Positions 36,905-45,754 of a stretch of 64,000 nt of DNA are shown piece after piece. Below the pieces are notes generated by a model. It ran no database searches. It saw only the letters and a list, made by a program, of their open reading frames with translations, and was not told the origin of the DNA. Made by a program: the position numbers and the translations under genes. The first letter of the stretch is position 1. Each line of letters begins with the position of its first letter. Origin of the DNA: Microbulbifer agarilyticus (GTDB lineage Bacteria; Pseudomonadota; Gammaproteobacteria; Pseudomonadales; Cellvibrionaceae); NCBI RefSeq assembly GCF_020171345.1, contig NZ_JAIUZM010000001.1:1240001-1304000 (forward strand), read 5' to 3'.

Positions 36905-38490
36905 TTCTGCGGCTCCTGCGGTTCGGAATGATCCATCTCATCGTGGTTCATGTCGCCGTGATCCATCTCCGAGTGTTCCATGTGCTCATGGCCCTGGTGT
37001 CCCGGCGTCAGGGAACTACCGGCCAAAGCGCGCGTGGCAATCACCTCGTACTTGCCATCATCGCGCTGGCGCATCTGCACCCGCACTGGCGCGCCGCTTT
37101 CCAGAGCCTCGCGCAACGCCTGTTGCGCGGCTTCCGCTATGTGGAAACCCATCACCATGCCGGGCCAATCCCACGCCGGTACCGGGCCGTGCTCGAGGCG
37201 TGCGTAGTGGTTGTCGTCAGGCATACTGAGCACCCTGGCCTCGGCCCACGCAGTTTCATTGTTTACTGATTTTTTGCTGCCGTTAGCGCCGCCTTCGCCC
37301 TCGATACGCTCAAGGTCGGCGCTAATGCTGGATTCTGAGTCCAACAGAAACTGGGCCGAGGTAACCACCTTGGTACCGGATTCAAGTCCGGCGAGGATTT
37401 CCACCCACTTGCCCAGCTCGCGGCCCACCCGCACACGCACCGAGCGGTAACGGCCGTCGCCCTCGGCAATCACCAGCCGGTCCATGTCACCGGTGCGGAT
37501 CAGCGCGCTGCGCGGCACCGTCAGGGCATTGATCTTCCTTCCTTCGAACTGCAGACGCACAAACATGCCCGGGCGCAGGGATTTGTCCGGATTGTCCACC
37601 AGCACTCGCACACGCAGAGTACGGGTCTTGGGATCCAGATCCGGGAGTATGTGCACGAGTTTGCCGATCCAGGTGCGGCCGGGGGCAAAGTCACCCTGCA
37701 GGGTGGCAGTATCACCCACCTGCACTTGCGCACCTTGCTTCGGGAACAGCTCCCCCTCCACCCACACGGTGTCCAGCGGGCCGATACTCATCAGGGTGGT
37801 GGCGGGAGTGATATACATACCGTCGCGGGCGGAAAATTCGTTTACGTAACCATCGGTAGGCGAGTAAAGGGTGATGGTCTGGCGCACCTGCCGGGATTTA
37901 TCCAGAGCGCGCACCTGCTCGGTGGGGACACCGAGACTGTCCAAGCGCTCGCGGGTTGCCTCGATCAGGGTGCGGTTGCCACTCTCGAGCGCTGCGACCA
38001 GTTCACTCTGCGCCTTCACCAGCTCCGGCGAGTAGATCGCCACCATTGGCTGGCCTTTGCGCACACGGTCGCCCACTGCCTTAACCCAGCTCTTGTGCAC
38101 CCAGCCGCTCAGACGGGTGTGCACGTGATGGAGCTTGTCCTCGTCCAGCTGCACCAGGCCTACGGTGTCCACTTCGATATTCACCGGGCCTTTCTCCGCC
38201 ACGGCGGTGCGCACACCCAGATTGTTTTCCACCTCGGGAGCAATGGATACAGTGCCCGGTTTGGCTTCACCCTCGTCGCCCTCGTAGACAGGTACCAGAT
38301 CCATGCCCATGGGTGACTTGCCGGGGCCGTCGCGGCGGTAGTTGGGGTCCATGGGCGCGACCCAGTAGAGAATTTTCTTTTCTCCACGAGCGCCATCGGT
38401 GTTGTCGTCACCACCAGGCAGTCCACGCCCCATGAAAATGCCGACTACCAGGGCGATGATGGCGAGCGCGACGATCGATACTTTGTTCAT
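36901..38490 (-). CDS. cusB: CusB membrane-fusion protein with fused CusF domain
   Basis: Periplasmic adaptor of the Cus exporter, 529 residues. One N-terminal membrane anchor is followed by a heavy-metal-binding segment ([20 protein letters not shown], 42-61, then GMDLVPVY), barrel-sandwich and beta-barrel domains to about 385, and a linker. Residues ~413-490 then match the copper chaperone Cus[20 protein letters not shown] holds H434, W442, M445 and M447 at the spacing of the four CusF copper ligands. The last 32 residues form a His/Met/Asp tail (H498 to H521) that can bind further metal. CusF is usually a separate protein in E. coli. It lies 18 bases after the cusC gene. Confidence 0.93.
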   Translation of the reverse strand: MNKVSIVALAIIALVVGIFMGRGLPGGDDNTDGARGEKKILYWVAPMDPNYRRDGPGKSPMGMDLVPVYEGDEGEAKPGTVSIAPEVENNLGVRTAVAEKGPVNIEVDTVGLVQLDEDKLHHVHTRLSGWVHKSWVKAVGDRVRKGQPMVAIYSPELVKAQSELVAALESGNRTLIEATRERLDSLGVPTEQVRALDKSRQVRQTITLYSPTDGYVNEFSARDGMYITPATTLMSIGPLDTVWVEGELFPKQGAQVQVGDTATLQGDFAPGRTWIGKLVHILPDLDPKTRTLRVRVLVDNPDKSLRPGMFVRLQFEGRKINALTVPRSALIRTGDMDRLVIAEGDGRYRSVRVRVGRELGKWVEILAGLESGTKVVTSAQFLLDSESSISADLERIEGEGGANGSKKSVNNETAWAEARVLSMPDDNHYARLEHGPVPAWDWPGMVMGFHIAEAAQQALREALESGAPVRVQMRQRDDGKYEVIATRALAGSSLTPGHQGHEHMEHSEMDHGDMNHDEMDHSEPQEPQK

Positions 38491-38508
38491 AACTTTGCGA
38501 ACCGATGA

Positions 38509-39798
38509 TTATTTGAGGCTGGCGTCGAGGTCGACGGCGCGGAAGTAGCGGATACGGGCCAGAGCGCTGAAGTAGCCGTAGGTGAGCTGCGCGGCGCTGA
38601 TCTGGGTCTCGATGTCGTCCATGCGCGCGGCGATGGCCGCTTCCAGATCCGCGGTATTGCTGGCGTAGCCCCGCAGCACTGCGTCTGCGGTAGCTTCCGC
38701 CTGCGGCAGTAGGTACTCACGGTACTCCGTGCGGCGGCGCTCCAGCGTCTGGGCCATGGCCACGGCCGCGTTCAGCTCGGCGTGCAACTGACGCAACAGG
38801 CTTTGGCGCTGCAGGATGCCCGCGCTCTCGCGTGCACGGCTGGCGGCGAGTCGGCGGTCCTGACGATTCTGGCGGAACAGCGGTACATCGAACGACACCA
38901 TCACACTGGCGAAGTCTGAGCCATCACTCATGGGGGTCCGCTCGCGCTGGCCGTAACTGAAGTCGACACCGAACTGGGGCTTGTAGGCCTCCTGGGCCAG
39001 TGCCACATTGGCCCGCTCTGCAGCCACGCGGGCACTGCTGGCCGCCACCGCCGGATGCTGCTCTACCAGCACCATCGGCACCGGCAGTGACTGCCCCACC
39101 AGCCAGTCGCGGGTATTCCGCCAAGCCGGCGGTGCTGGATCGAGCGCGCCCCAGGCAGCATCGCCAATCCAGCGGCTGAGGGTGCCGCGGGCGCGATGGA
39201 TCTCGCCCTCCACCGCGGCAATGCGATCGTCCAGTCGCGCCAGTGCCAGCTGCGACTGCAACAGCTGCTGGGACTGGATCTGCGCGCTGGCCAGGCGCGC
39301 GCGGTTGTAGCCCACCAGCTCCTGCATCCAGCGACGGTTCTTCGCCAGCAGTTCACGCACCCGCAGCTGCTCTGCCACGGCGAGATAGGCCAGCGCCACG
39401 TCTCGTGCGAGCACCAGTTCCATGTCTGCGGCACCCGCATAACCGGCCTCTGCAGTATTAGTACCGCGCTCGCGGGCGAGTATCGCGGAATCCCCGCGGG
39501 GCAGCTTCTGGCTGATACCAATGACTTTCTGGGTCATCGGCTGATCGTCAAAAGCGAAGGTGTCGGTGGGCAGGTTGGCAATCCCCAGCCTTAACATCGG
39601 GTCTGCCCACTGGGCGTCCGCCACGGCGGTTTCCGCCGCCGCATCAGCGGCGGCCAGAGCGGCCGCAGTCTGTGGATCCTGCTGTTGCGCGAGTTGGATG
39701 GCGCTATCGAGGGTCAGTTGCGCCCGCGCGGGCAGGGCAAACGCACAAATCAGCAGCGCTGGGACCAGGGGGCCCAGAGCACGCAATGCATATCCCAT
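38509..39798 (-). CDS. cusC: CusC-like TolC-family outer-membrane channel
   Basis: Outer-membrane channel of the Cus exporter, 429 residues. The signal peptide ends near ARA-QL (about residue 26). Two outer-membrane efflux repeats follow, with alanine-rich long helices (LQRQSLLRQLHAELNAAVAM; SAQIQSQQLLQSQLALARL). GVDFSYGQRERTPMSDGSDF looks like a beta-strand crossing. There is no lipobox, unlike E. coli CusC. It is the first of the pump genes, before cusB and cusA. Confidence 0.9.
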   Translation of the reverse strand: MGYALRALGPLVPALLICAFALPARAQLTLDSAIQLAQQQDPQTAAALAAADAAAETAVADAQWADPMLRLGIANLPTDTFAFDDQPMTQKVIGISQKLPRGDSAILARERGTNTAEAGYAGAADMELVLARDVALAYLAVAEQLRVRELLAKNRRWMQELVGYNRARLASAQIQSQQLLQSQLALARLDDRIAAVEGEIHRARGTLSRWIGDAAWGALDPAPPAWRNTRDWLVGQSLPVPMVLVEQHPAVAASSARVAAERANVALAQEAYKPQFGVDFSYGQRERTPMSDGSDFASVMVSFDVPLFRQNRQDRRLAASRARESAGILQRQSLLRQLHAELNAAVAMAQTLERRRTEYREYLLPQAEATADAVLRGYASNTADLEAAIAARMDDIETQISAAQLTYGYFSALARIRYFRAVDLDASLK

Positions 39799-39879
39799 GG
39801 AGTAATCCTGTCTGTCTGATGTCTGGTCGAAGCTCCGACCGTAGGATTCAGCGCCAAAAAAGGTGCTGATGGAGAAGCA

Positions 39880-40257
39880 TCAGGCGCTTATGGGGGGGCG
39901 CAGCAGGTTGCGCTGCGATGCAGCGAGGGGGGAGGGGGAAATAGATTGGAACAGTGCGGCAGCCGCAGGTCCGGTGCTCAACCATTCCTGTGCCAGGGGT
40001 GCAGCCGCGCCGCAACCGCCGACAGCGCAAGTCAACTGGCAGAGTTCCGCCGACGTGTTGTCGCCGGACTCTTCGCAACACGGCATATTATGGTGATCGT
40101 TGTCAGGCATGTCGCTCGCAACATGCTCCGCGCTGCCCATCATCATGGCGTGTTCTGCGTGGGAATCGGCACCCGGGTCGCAGGCAGGACTCATCCCCAG
40201 CGCCAAGCTCTGGAAGGCGAAACCCCACACAATCACGATTAGGACCAATTTCCGCAT
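39880..40257 (-). CDS. Secreted Cys/His/Met-rich small protein, probable metal binder
   Basis: A 125-residue protein with a signal peptide (to about residue 20). Its mature part is unusually rich in metal ligands: MSPACDPGADSHAEHAMMMG, then HHNMPCCEE, then a CQLTCAVGGCG segment. It resembles the loosely defined DUF2946-type proteins at the head of copper clusters. It starts the copper cluster 81 bases before cusC. The TAGAAT (40264-40269) and TTGCTG (40288-40293) hexamers, with 18 bases between, could form its promoter; if so the mRNA would be nearly leaderless. Copper binding is inferred from composition and context. Confidence 0.75.
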   Translation of the reverse strand: MRKLVLIVIVWGFAFQSLALGMSPACDPGADSHAEHAMMMGSAEHVASDMPDNDHHNMPCCEESGDNTSAELCQLTCAVGGCGAAAPLAQEWLSTGPAAAALFQSISPSPLAASQRNLLRPPISA

Positions 40258-40467
40258 GGACTAATTCTAAGAGACCAAGCGGGAAACCAGCAAGTCCCCG
40301 CCCAGAACGAAGGGTGGGTGCCCGATGTATCCATTCGCAAAACAAAAAAGACTATCGAACTGCACTGGCTAATTAGTACGCAGTTTGTGTTAGAATGCGC
40401 CACCCGATGACGGTGACCGAAAATCCACCGCCGGGCCAATAAGTCTAAGAATTTGTGAGCACCCGTG

Positions 40468-40857
40468 ATGTCCGCCATTGATGAAGAACCGCAACCAAGC
40501 GGAACCCTGACCCTGCAGACCCAGTCCATGCCTCGGGATACCAACCCCCAGGGAGACGTTTTTGCCGGCTGGCTGATGTCGCAGATGGACGTCGCCGGTG
40601 CCATCCTCGCCCAGGGCATTGCCCGCGGCCGCGTGACCACCGTCGCCGTCGGCAGCATGGTATTCCTGCGCCCGGTACCGGTTGGCTCCACGGTAAGCTG
40701 TTACGCCGAAGCGGTGGAAGTAGGCCGCTCCTCCATCAAAACACTGGTCGAAGTCTGGCTAACCCGGGTAGACACCGGTGAGCAGGTAAAAGTGACCGAA
40801 GGCGAGTTTGTGTTTGTGGCCATTGACGACCGCGGCCGCACCCGCCCGCTGCCGTAA
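40468..40857 (+). CDS. YciA-type acyl-CoA thioesterase
   Basis: A single-hotdog-domain thioesterase of 129 residues that hydrolyses acyl-CoAs in the cytoplasm. MPRDTNPQGDVFAGWLMSQM holds the family's catalytic N-x-x-G-D-(V/I)-F-x-G-W pattern with its aspartate, and GSMVFLRPVPVGSTVSCYA follows. The ATG at 40468 is used; a GTG directly before it (40465) is equivalent. It faces the copper cluster in the opposite direction and is followed by a strong terminator shared with the TRAP-binding gene. Confidence 0.92.
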   Translation: MSAIDEEPQPSGTLTLQTQSMPRDTNPQGDVFAGWLMSQMDVAGAILAQGIARGRVTTVAVGSMVFLRPVPVGSTVSCYAEAVEVGRSSIKTLVEVWLTRVDTGEQVKVTEGEFVFVAIDDRGRTRPLP

Positions 40858-40884
40858 GCTTCGCAGAAGCCGTTAAAAAATGAC

Positions 40885-40912
40885 AAAAAAGGGGCCAAAC
40901 GGCCCCTTTTTT
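40885..40912. terminator. Bidirectional terminator
   Basis: AAAAAAGGGGCC (40885-40896), loop AAAC, GGCCCCTTTTTT (40901-40912). It overlaps the last two bases of the minus-strand TRAP-binding gene and ends the thioesterase transcript. Confidence 0.93.
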
Positions 40913-42044
40913 AATGCTGATTGATTTCGCGCGTCTTGTAGTACGCCTCTTCACTAATCCGGTGATACGGAATTACCTGCGCTTCAAAATCCTGGAAGGC
41001 CTCATACACCCGATTGAACTGCGGATCTTTGGCCGCGGTTTCCTGCATGATGCCTTGATTGATTTCCTTCAGGTGCGCGATTACCTCGTCCGGTAATTTG
41101 CGCAGCTCCACACCGTGCTCTTCCACCAGCTCCTTGAGGGCGCGGTTATTGCGCGCGGTGTATTCGTCCAGCATATCCTGGTTGGCATCGCGCGCGGCGA
41201 CACGCACGATGGCCTGCAGGTCTTCTGGCAGTTTCTCGAATGCGGTTTTGTTGATCAGGATTTCCAGCACCGAGCCCGGCTCGTGCCAGCCCGGGTAGTA
41301 ATAGTATTTGGCGATCTGGTGGAAGCCGAAGGCGAGGTCGTTGTAGGGGCCAACCCATTCGGTGGCATCGATCACGCCGGTTTGCAGTGCGGTATACAGT
41401 TCACCACCGGGAATGGTTACCGCAGTACCGCCGGCGCGGTTCAGGACTTCGCCACCGAGACCCGGGATACGCATCTTCAGGCCCTTCAGGTCGTCGACGG
41501 AATTGATTTCCTTGTTAAACCAGCCCGCCATCTGCACACCGGTGGAGCCGCCGGCCATGGGGATCAGGTCAAACGGCTCGTAGAGTTCTTCCCACAGTTC
41601 GAGGCCGCCGCCGTAGTGCAGCCAGCCATTCATTTCCTGGGCATTCAGGCCAAACGGCACCGCGGTAAAAAACTGGGCCGCGGGGATTTTGCCTTTCCAG
41701 TAATAGGCCGCACCATGGCCGGCCTCCGCCGCACCGCTGGATACCGCACCGAACACGCCCATGGCGGGCACCAGCTCACCGGCACCAAACACCTTGATCT
41801 TCAGGCGGCCGTTGGACATGGCATCCACGTTCTTGGCAAAGCGCTCGGGGGCGCTGCCAAGGCCGGGGAAGTTCTTCGGCCAGGTGGTAACCATCTTCCA
41901 CTCAAAGCTCTGCTGGCCGGCATTTTCCAGCGCGGTAACGGTGTGCTCTTGATCCGAGCGGGAAATCACCAGGCTGCCAAACGTCAGCACCAACAGGGCA
42001 AGCAGGCCCAAGATAACGGGGGGATACCAGTTTATTTTTTTCAT
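40911..42044 (-). CDS. TRAP transporter solute-binding protein (DctP/TakP-like)
   Basis: Periplasmic binding protein (377 residues) for a TRAP transporter. The N-terminal hydrophobic segment (residues 9-28) may be an uncleaved anchor or signal. WKMVTTWPKNFPGLG and the SSGAAEAGHGAAYYW region closely fit the TakP-like (alpha-keto acid binding) branch, and the substrate-anchoring arginine is likely in LKMRIPGLGGEVLNRAGG. It stands apart from the dctQM genes at 28507, 10 kb away; whether they work together is inference. It is downstream of uvrD with a GC hairpin between them. Confidence 0.9.
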   Translation of the reverse strand: MKKINWYPPVILGLLALLVLTFGSLVISRSDQEHTVTALENAGQQSFEWKMVTTWPKNFPGLGSAPERFAKNVDAMSNGRLKIKVFGAGELVPAMGVFGAVSSGAAEAGHGAAYYWKGKIPAAQFFTAVPFGLNAQEMNGWLHYGGGLELWEELYEPFDLIPMAGGSTGVQMAGWFNKEINSVDDLKGLKMRIPGLGGEVLNRAGGTAVTIPGGELYTALQTGVIDATEWVGPYNDLAFGFHQIAKYYYYPGWHEPGSVLEILINKTAFEKLPEDLQAIVRVAARDANQDMLDEYTARNNRALKELVEEHGVELRKLPDEVIAHLKEINQGIMQETAAKDPQFNRVYEAFQDFEAQVIPYHRISEEAYYKTREINQH

Positions 42045-42072
42045 GTCCGTTTGAGTTTTTATTGTGTATTGG

Positions 42073-42093
42073 CCCCGGGCATCTGGCCCGGGG
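42073..42093 (-). terminator. GC hairpin between uvrD and the TRAP-binding gene
   Basis: CCCCGGGC (42073-42080), loop ATCTG, GCCCGGGG (42086-42093). No T-run follows on the minus strand, so it may only partly stop uvrD transcripts. Confidence 0.45.
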
Positions 42094-42149
42094 TGGTGGA
42101 TGCGGGTTCACGCACCCTAGTTTTCAGCACTCAACGCTATTAGAAGAAC

Positions 42150-44366
42150 TTACAGCGGCTGCAGCTTGGCCATGGATACTACCAGCCATTTGCTACCGGC
42201 GTCGTCGAAGTTGACCTGTACGCGCGCGCGCGGGCCGGAGCCCTCGAACTGCACGACGGTGCCTTCGCCGAACTTGGCGTGATCCACACGGCCGCCCAGT
42301 GCCAGCGGAGGCAGGTCATCGTCGAACTCCGGGGCCGGATCGGAGAACTGGCCCACTCGCCCATAATTAGGCTGGAACAGCGGTTTGGAGATTTCGGTTT
42401 TCAGGCGCACCTCGTGGATATACTCCACCGGAATCTCGCTCACAAACCGCGACGGCTTGTTGTAAGTCTCGCTGCCGAACAGGCGACGGCTTTCCGCGTA
42501 GGTGATGTACAGCTTCCGCATGGCGCGGGTAATACCCACGTAACACAAGCGACGCTCTTCCTCCATGCGCCCCGGCTCCTGAGCCGACATTTTGTGCGGG
42601 AACAGGTTTTCTTCCACACCGGCCATAAATACCAGCGGGAATTCCAGGCCCTTGGCGGAGTGCAGTGTCATTAACTGCACCGCATCTTCAAACTCGTCCG
42701 CCTGACCTTCGCCGGCATCCAGTGCGGCACTGTCGAGGAACTGGTTGAGCAGGGGGGTTTCCTCCTCGTCTACCGTTTCGCCGTCGGCATCGGCGGTGGG
42801 AATACCGTCGAAGCCGCGGCAGGCGCTGACCAGTTCCTGCAAGTTCTCCACGCGAGTCTGGCCCTTCTCACCTTTTTCCTTGCCGTGGAATTCGATCAGA
42901 CCGGTCTGCTCGATGGCCAGCTCGGCGATATGGTCGAGGGTCTTGTCGGTGCTCTCTTCGTCCAGCGCGTCGATCAGGCTGAGGAAATTCGCCAGCGCAT
43001 TGCCGGCGCGGGCGGCAAGCACCTTTTGCTGCAGCATTTTTTCTGCGGCGCTCCACAGGGAACAGCCGTGCTCACGGGCGAACGCCCGCACCGTATCCAC
43101 GGTGCGCGCACCGATGCCGCGCGTGGGCGTGTTGACGACCCGCTCGAATGAGGTGTCATCGTGGCGGTTGGTCATCAGGCGCATGTAGGACAGCGCATTC
43201 TTGATTTCCATGCGCTCGTAGAAGCGCTGGCCACCGTAAATGCGGTAGGGCACCTGCTCACGCAACAGGCCTTCTTCCAGCACCCGCGACTGGGCGTTGG
43301 AACGGTACAAAATGGCAATGCTGTCGCGGCGGTTACCGTCGCGCACCCAGTCCTGAATGCGCTCGACAATAAAGCGCGCCTCGTCCTGTTCGTTGTAGGC
43401 GGAATACAGGGAAATCGGCTCGCCCTTGTCGCCCTCGGTCCACAGCTGTTTGCCGAGGCGGCCGGAGTTGTGTGCGATAACCGCATTGGCGGCGTTCAGG
43501 ATGGTGCTGGTGGAGCGGTAGTTCTGCTCCAGGCGCACCGTCTGCACGTCCTTCAAATCCGCTTCGAAGTGCTGGATATTCTCAATCTTGGCACCGCGCC
43601 AACCGTAAATGGACTGGTCGTCATCACCCACCGCGGTAATGGCACACTGGTCGCCAGCGAGCAGGCGCAGCCACGCGTATTGAATGGTATTGGTATCCTG
43701 GAATTCGTCCACCAGGATAAACGGGAAGCGGCGGCGGTAATGCGCGAGGATGCCGTCGTTGTTCAGCAGCAGTTCGTGGGCGCGCAGCAGCAGCTCGCCA
43801 AAGTCCACCACGCCGGCGCGCTGGCAGGCCTCTTCATAGGCGCTGTAGATACGCACCATGGTCTGCAGCCAGGGATCGCCGGTCAGCTGAATATACTGGG
43901 GGCGAATTCCCTCATCCTTCTGCGCGCCTATCCACCACTGGGATTCCCGCGGTGACCACTTCTTCTCGTCGAGGCCCAGCTCGTTCTGCACCCGTTTGAT
44001 CAGGCGCAGCTGATCGTCGGAATCGAGAATCTGGAAATTCTGCGGCAGCTTCGCTTCCTGCCAGTGCGCACGCAGCAACCGATGGGCGAGGCCGTGGAAG
44101 GTACCCACCCACATGCCAAAGGTGTTTACCCCGAGCAGCTCCTCGATACGCCCGCGCATCTCGCGCGCCGCCTTGTTGGTAAAGGTCACCGCCATAATGG
44201 AGTAGGGCGACGCCCCCTCCACCTGCATCAGCCAGGCGATACGGTGCACCAGCACGCGGGTCTTGCCCGAGCCGGCACCGGCCAGAACCAATTGATTGCC
44301 CGGAGGCGCGGCCACGGCTTCGCGCTGGGGGTCGTTGAGGGGGTCTAAAAGTTCAGATACGTCCAT
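42150..44366 (-). CDS. uvrD: DNA helicase II UvrD
   Basis: A 3'-5' SF1A helicase that removes the UvrC-cut oligonucleotide in excision repair and unwinds DNA in mismatch repair. The motifs are GAGSGKT (30-36), VDEFQDTN, GDDDQSIYGWRGA, LMTLHSAKGLEFPLVF and RLCYVGITRA. The C-terminal ~60 residues form the conserved tail ending KWLVVSMAKLQPL. ATG 44366 (MDVSELLDPLNDPQREA) gives 738 residues. The in-frame extension to 44432 reads through the LexA box and is not conserved. A LexA site lies 34 bases upstream. Confidence 0.97.
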   Translation of the reverse strand: MDVSELLDPLNDPQREAVAAPPGNQLVLAGAGSGKTRVLVHRIAWLMQVEGASPYSIMAVTFTNKAAREMRGRIEELLGVNTFGMWVGTFHGLAHRLLRAHWQEAKLPQNFQILDSDDQLRLIKRVQNELGLDEKKWSPRESQWWIGAQKDEGIRPQYIQLTGDPWLQTMVRIYSAYEEACQRAGVVDFGELLLRAHELLLNNDGILAHYRRRFPFILVDEFQDTNTIQYAWLRLLAGDQCAITAVGDDDQSIYGWRGAKIENIQHFEADLKDVQTVRLEQNYRSTSTILNAANAVIAHNSGRLGKQLWTEGDKGEPISLYSAYNEQDEARFIVERIQDWVRDGNRRDSIAILYRSNAQSRVLEEGLLREQVPYRIYGGQRFYERMEIKNALSYMRLMTNRHDDTSFERVVNTPTRGIGARTVDTVRAFAREHGCSLWSAAEKMLQQKVLAARAGNALANFLSLIDALDEESTDKTLDHIAELAIEQTGLIEFHGKEKGEKGQTRVENLQELVSACRGFDGIPTADADGETVDEEETPLLNQFLDSAALDAGEGQADEFEDAVQLMTLHSAKGLEFPLVFMAGVEENLFPHKMSAQEPGRMEEERRLCYVGITRAMRKLYITYAESRRLFGSETYNKPSRFVSEIPVEYIHEVRLKTEISKPLFQPNYGRVGQFSDPAPEFDDDLPPLALGGRVDHAKFGEGTVVQFEGSGPRARVQVNFDDAGSKWLVVSMAKLQPL

Positions 44367-44399
44367 GGGGCGGATTGTATCAGAGGAAGTGCCATTCAC

Positions 44400-44415
44400 C
44401 TGTTTATATGAACAG
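44400..44415 (-). promoter_or_regulatory. LexA (SOS) box of uvrD
   Basis: CTGTTTATATGAACAG fits the CTG-N10-CAG LexA consensus, with the AT-rich centre. The palindrome extends to ACCTGTT...AACAGGT (44398-44417). Its place just upstream of the uvrD start matches SOS control of uvrD known in E. coli. Confidence 0.87.
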
Positions 44416-44456
44416 GTTTTTCGGATCAACATTGGTCGACGATAAGGTGCTGGTGT

Positions 44457-44560
44457 CGGGTATGCCTGTGCGAGACCTTCCGCGAGAGGGACCTCGCGGA
44501 AGAGCCCCCAGGGATGGGTTTAGGGGGGGCGCCTAGCCCGTGCTCGCACAGGCATACCCG
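44457..44560. repeat. Nested long palindrome between uvrD and hexR
   Basis: An exact 18-bp inverted repeat (44457-44474 CGGGTATGCCTGTGCGAG with 44543-44560) encloses a second perfect 10-bp stem (44477-44486 with 44493-44502) and a G-run region near 44524-44530. It lies between two divergent genes, so it is not an obvious terminator. It looks like a REP-type extragenic element. Confidence 0.82.
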
Positions 44561-44661
44561 GCGGCAGTGCCGCCACGAGAGCACGATCAAGCAACACCAA
44601 CACTCGCCAGCACCGAGCCATGCCGCTAAACTGCACAACTTGAACCATAGAAGGTGTTGTC

Positions 44662-45516
44662 GTGAAGCCAGCGGAAGTCACGCAAAAAATCAGCGAGCAG
44701 CTGAGTTCCATGCGCAAATCAGAGCGCAAGGTTGCGGAATATATCCTCGCCAATCCGGGCGAAATCATTCATATGCGTATTGTCGATCTCGCCACTGAAG
44801 CACAGGTGAGCGAACCGACCGTGGTGCGCTTCTGCCGCGCCGTGGGCTGCTCCGGCTTCCAGGAATTCAAGCTGAACCTGGCCCAGCAGCTGGCTTCCAG
44901 CCCGAGTTTTGGCCAGATCGCGGTCACCGAAACCGACTCCATCGCCGAATACAAGCGCAAGGTGTTCGACTCTACCGTCGATACCCTGCTGAACGTGCGC
45001 GACAAGATTGACGGGCGCGCCCTGGAAGCGGCAATTTCCGCCATCGCCGCCGCCAAGCGCGTGGAATTCTTTGGCTTTGGCGCCTCCGGTGCCGTTGCCG
45101 CCGATGCCCAGCACAAGTTCTTCCGCCTGCAGATGGCCACCGCGGCCCACTCCGATCACCATATGCAGAGCATGTCCGCCATGAGCATGCAGCCCGGCGA
45201 CGTGGTGGTTGCCATTTCCCAGAGCGGCCGCACCTCCTCGCTGCTACGTTCCATGGAAATGGCCAAGCAGCAGGGCGCCACGGTGATTGGCCTCGGCCCC
45301 AGCGGCTCACCCATGACCCGCCAATCCAGCATTCCGCTGGAAGTGGATGTGGAGGAAGACATCGAACTCTACACCCCACTGTCCTCGCGTATCGCCCACC
45401 TGGTGGTGATCGACGTGCTCGCCATCGGCGTGGCCCAGCGCAAGGGCCCGCAGCTGCAGGAACACCTGCTGAAGCTGAAGCAGGGCCTGTACAATTTGCG
45501 CGAAGAAAAGCACTAA
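44662..45516 (+). CDS. hexR: HexR-type MurR/RpiR family transcriptional regulator
   Basis: A 284-residue regulator with an N-terminal RpiR helix-turn-helix (residues 1-77, SERKVAEYILANPGEIIHM and EPTVVRFCRAVGCSGFQEFK) and a C-terminal SIS sugar-phosphate-binding domain (about 125-265, FFGFGASGAVAADAQHKF and VAISQSGRTSSLL). These fit HexR, which senses 2-keto-3-deoxy-6-phosphogluconate and controls central sugar metabolism in gammaproteobacteria. The start is GTG 44662, with AAGG upstream. Unusually, no glycolytic or Entner-Doudoroff gene is next to it. A weak hairpin (45549-45567) follows. Confidence 0.88.
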   Translation: MKPAEVTQKISEQLSSMRKSERKVAEYILANPGEIIHMRIVDLATEAQVSEPTVVRFCRAVGCSGFQEFKLNLAQQLASSPSFGQIAVTETDSIAEYKRKVFDSTVDTLLNVRDKIDGRALEAAISAIAAAKRVEFFGFGASGAVAADAQHKFFRLQMATAAHSDHHMQSMSAMSMQPGDVVVAISQSGRTSSLLRSMEMAKQQGATVIGLGPSGSPMTRQSSIPLEVDVEEDIELYTPLSSRIAHLVVIDVLAIGVAQRKGPQLQEHLLKLKQGLYNLREEKH

Positions 45517-45754
45517 AAGAGTACAAAAAGCGGCTATCTGCTGTGAACGCGCTGCTCTTGGCAGCGCTTATCCCGCCTTACTAGAAAACTACTCACCGCA
45601 TATTCCCCAGCACCCATGGCATCTGCCGGGCGCGCCCGCTACTATGCCGCCGCCCGCAGGCAATATCTGCCGATAACTATGCTTTGAGCATCGGCTCGCG
45701 GGCTCCCACAGGCGTTGCCGCTGTACCCGTAGTTTCCCTATTTACCGGTTTGTT

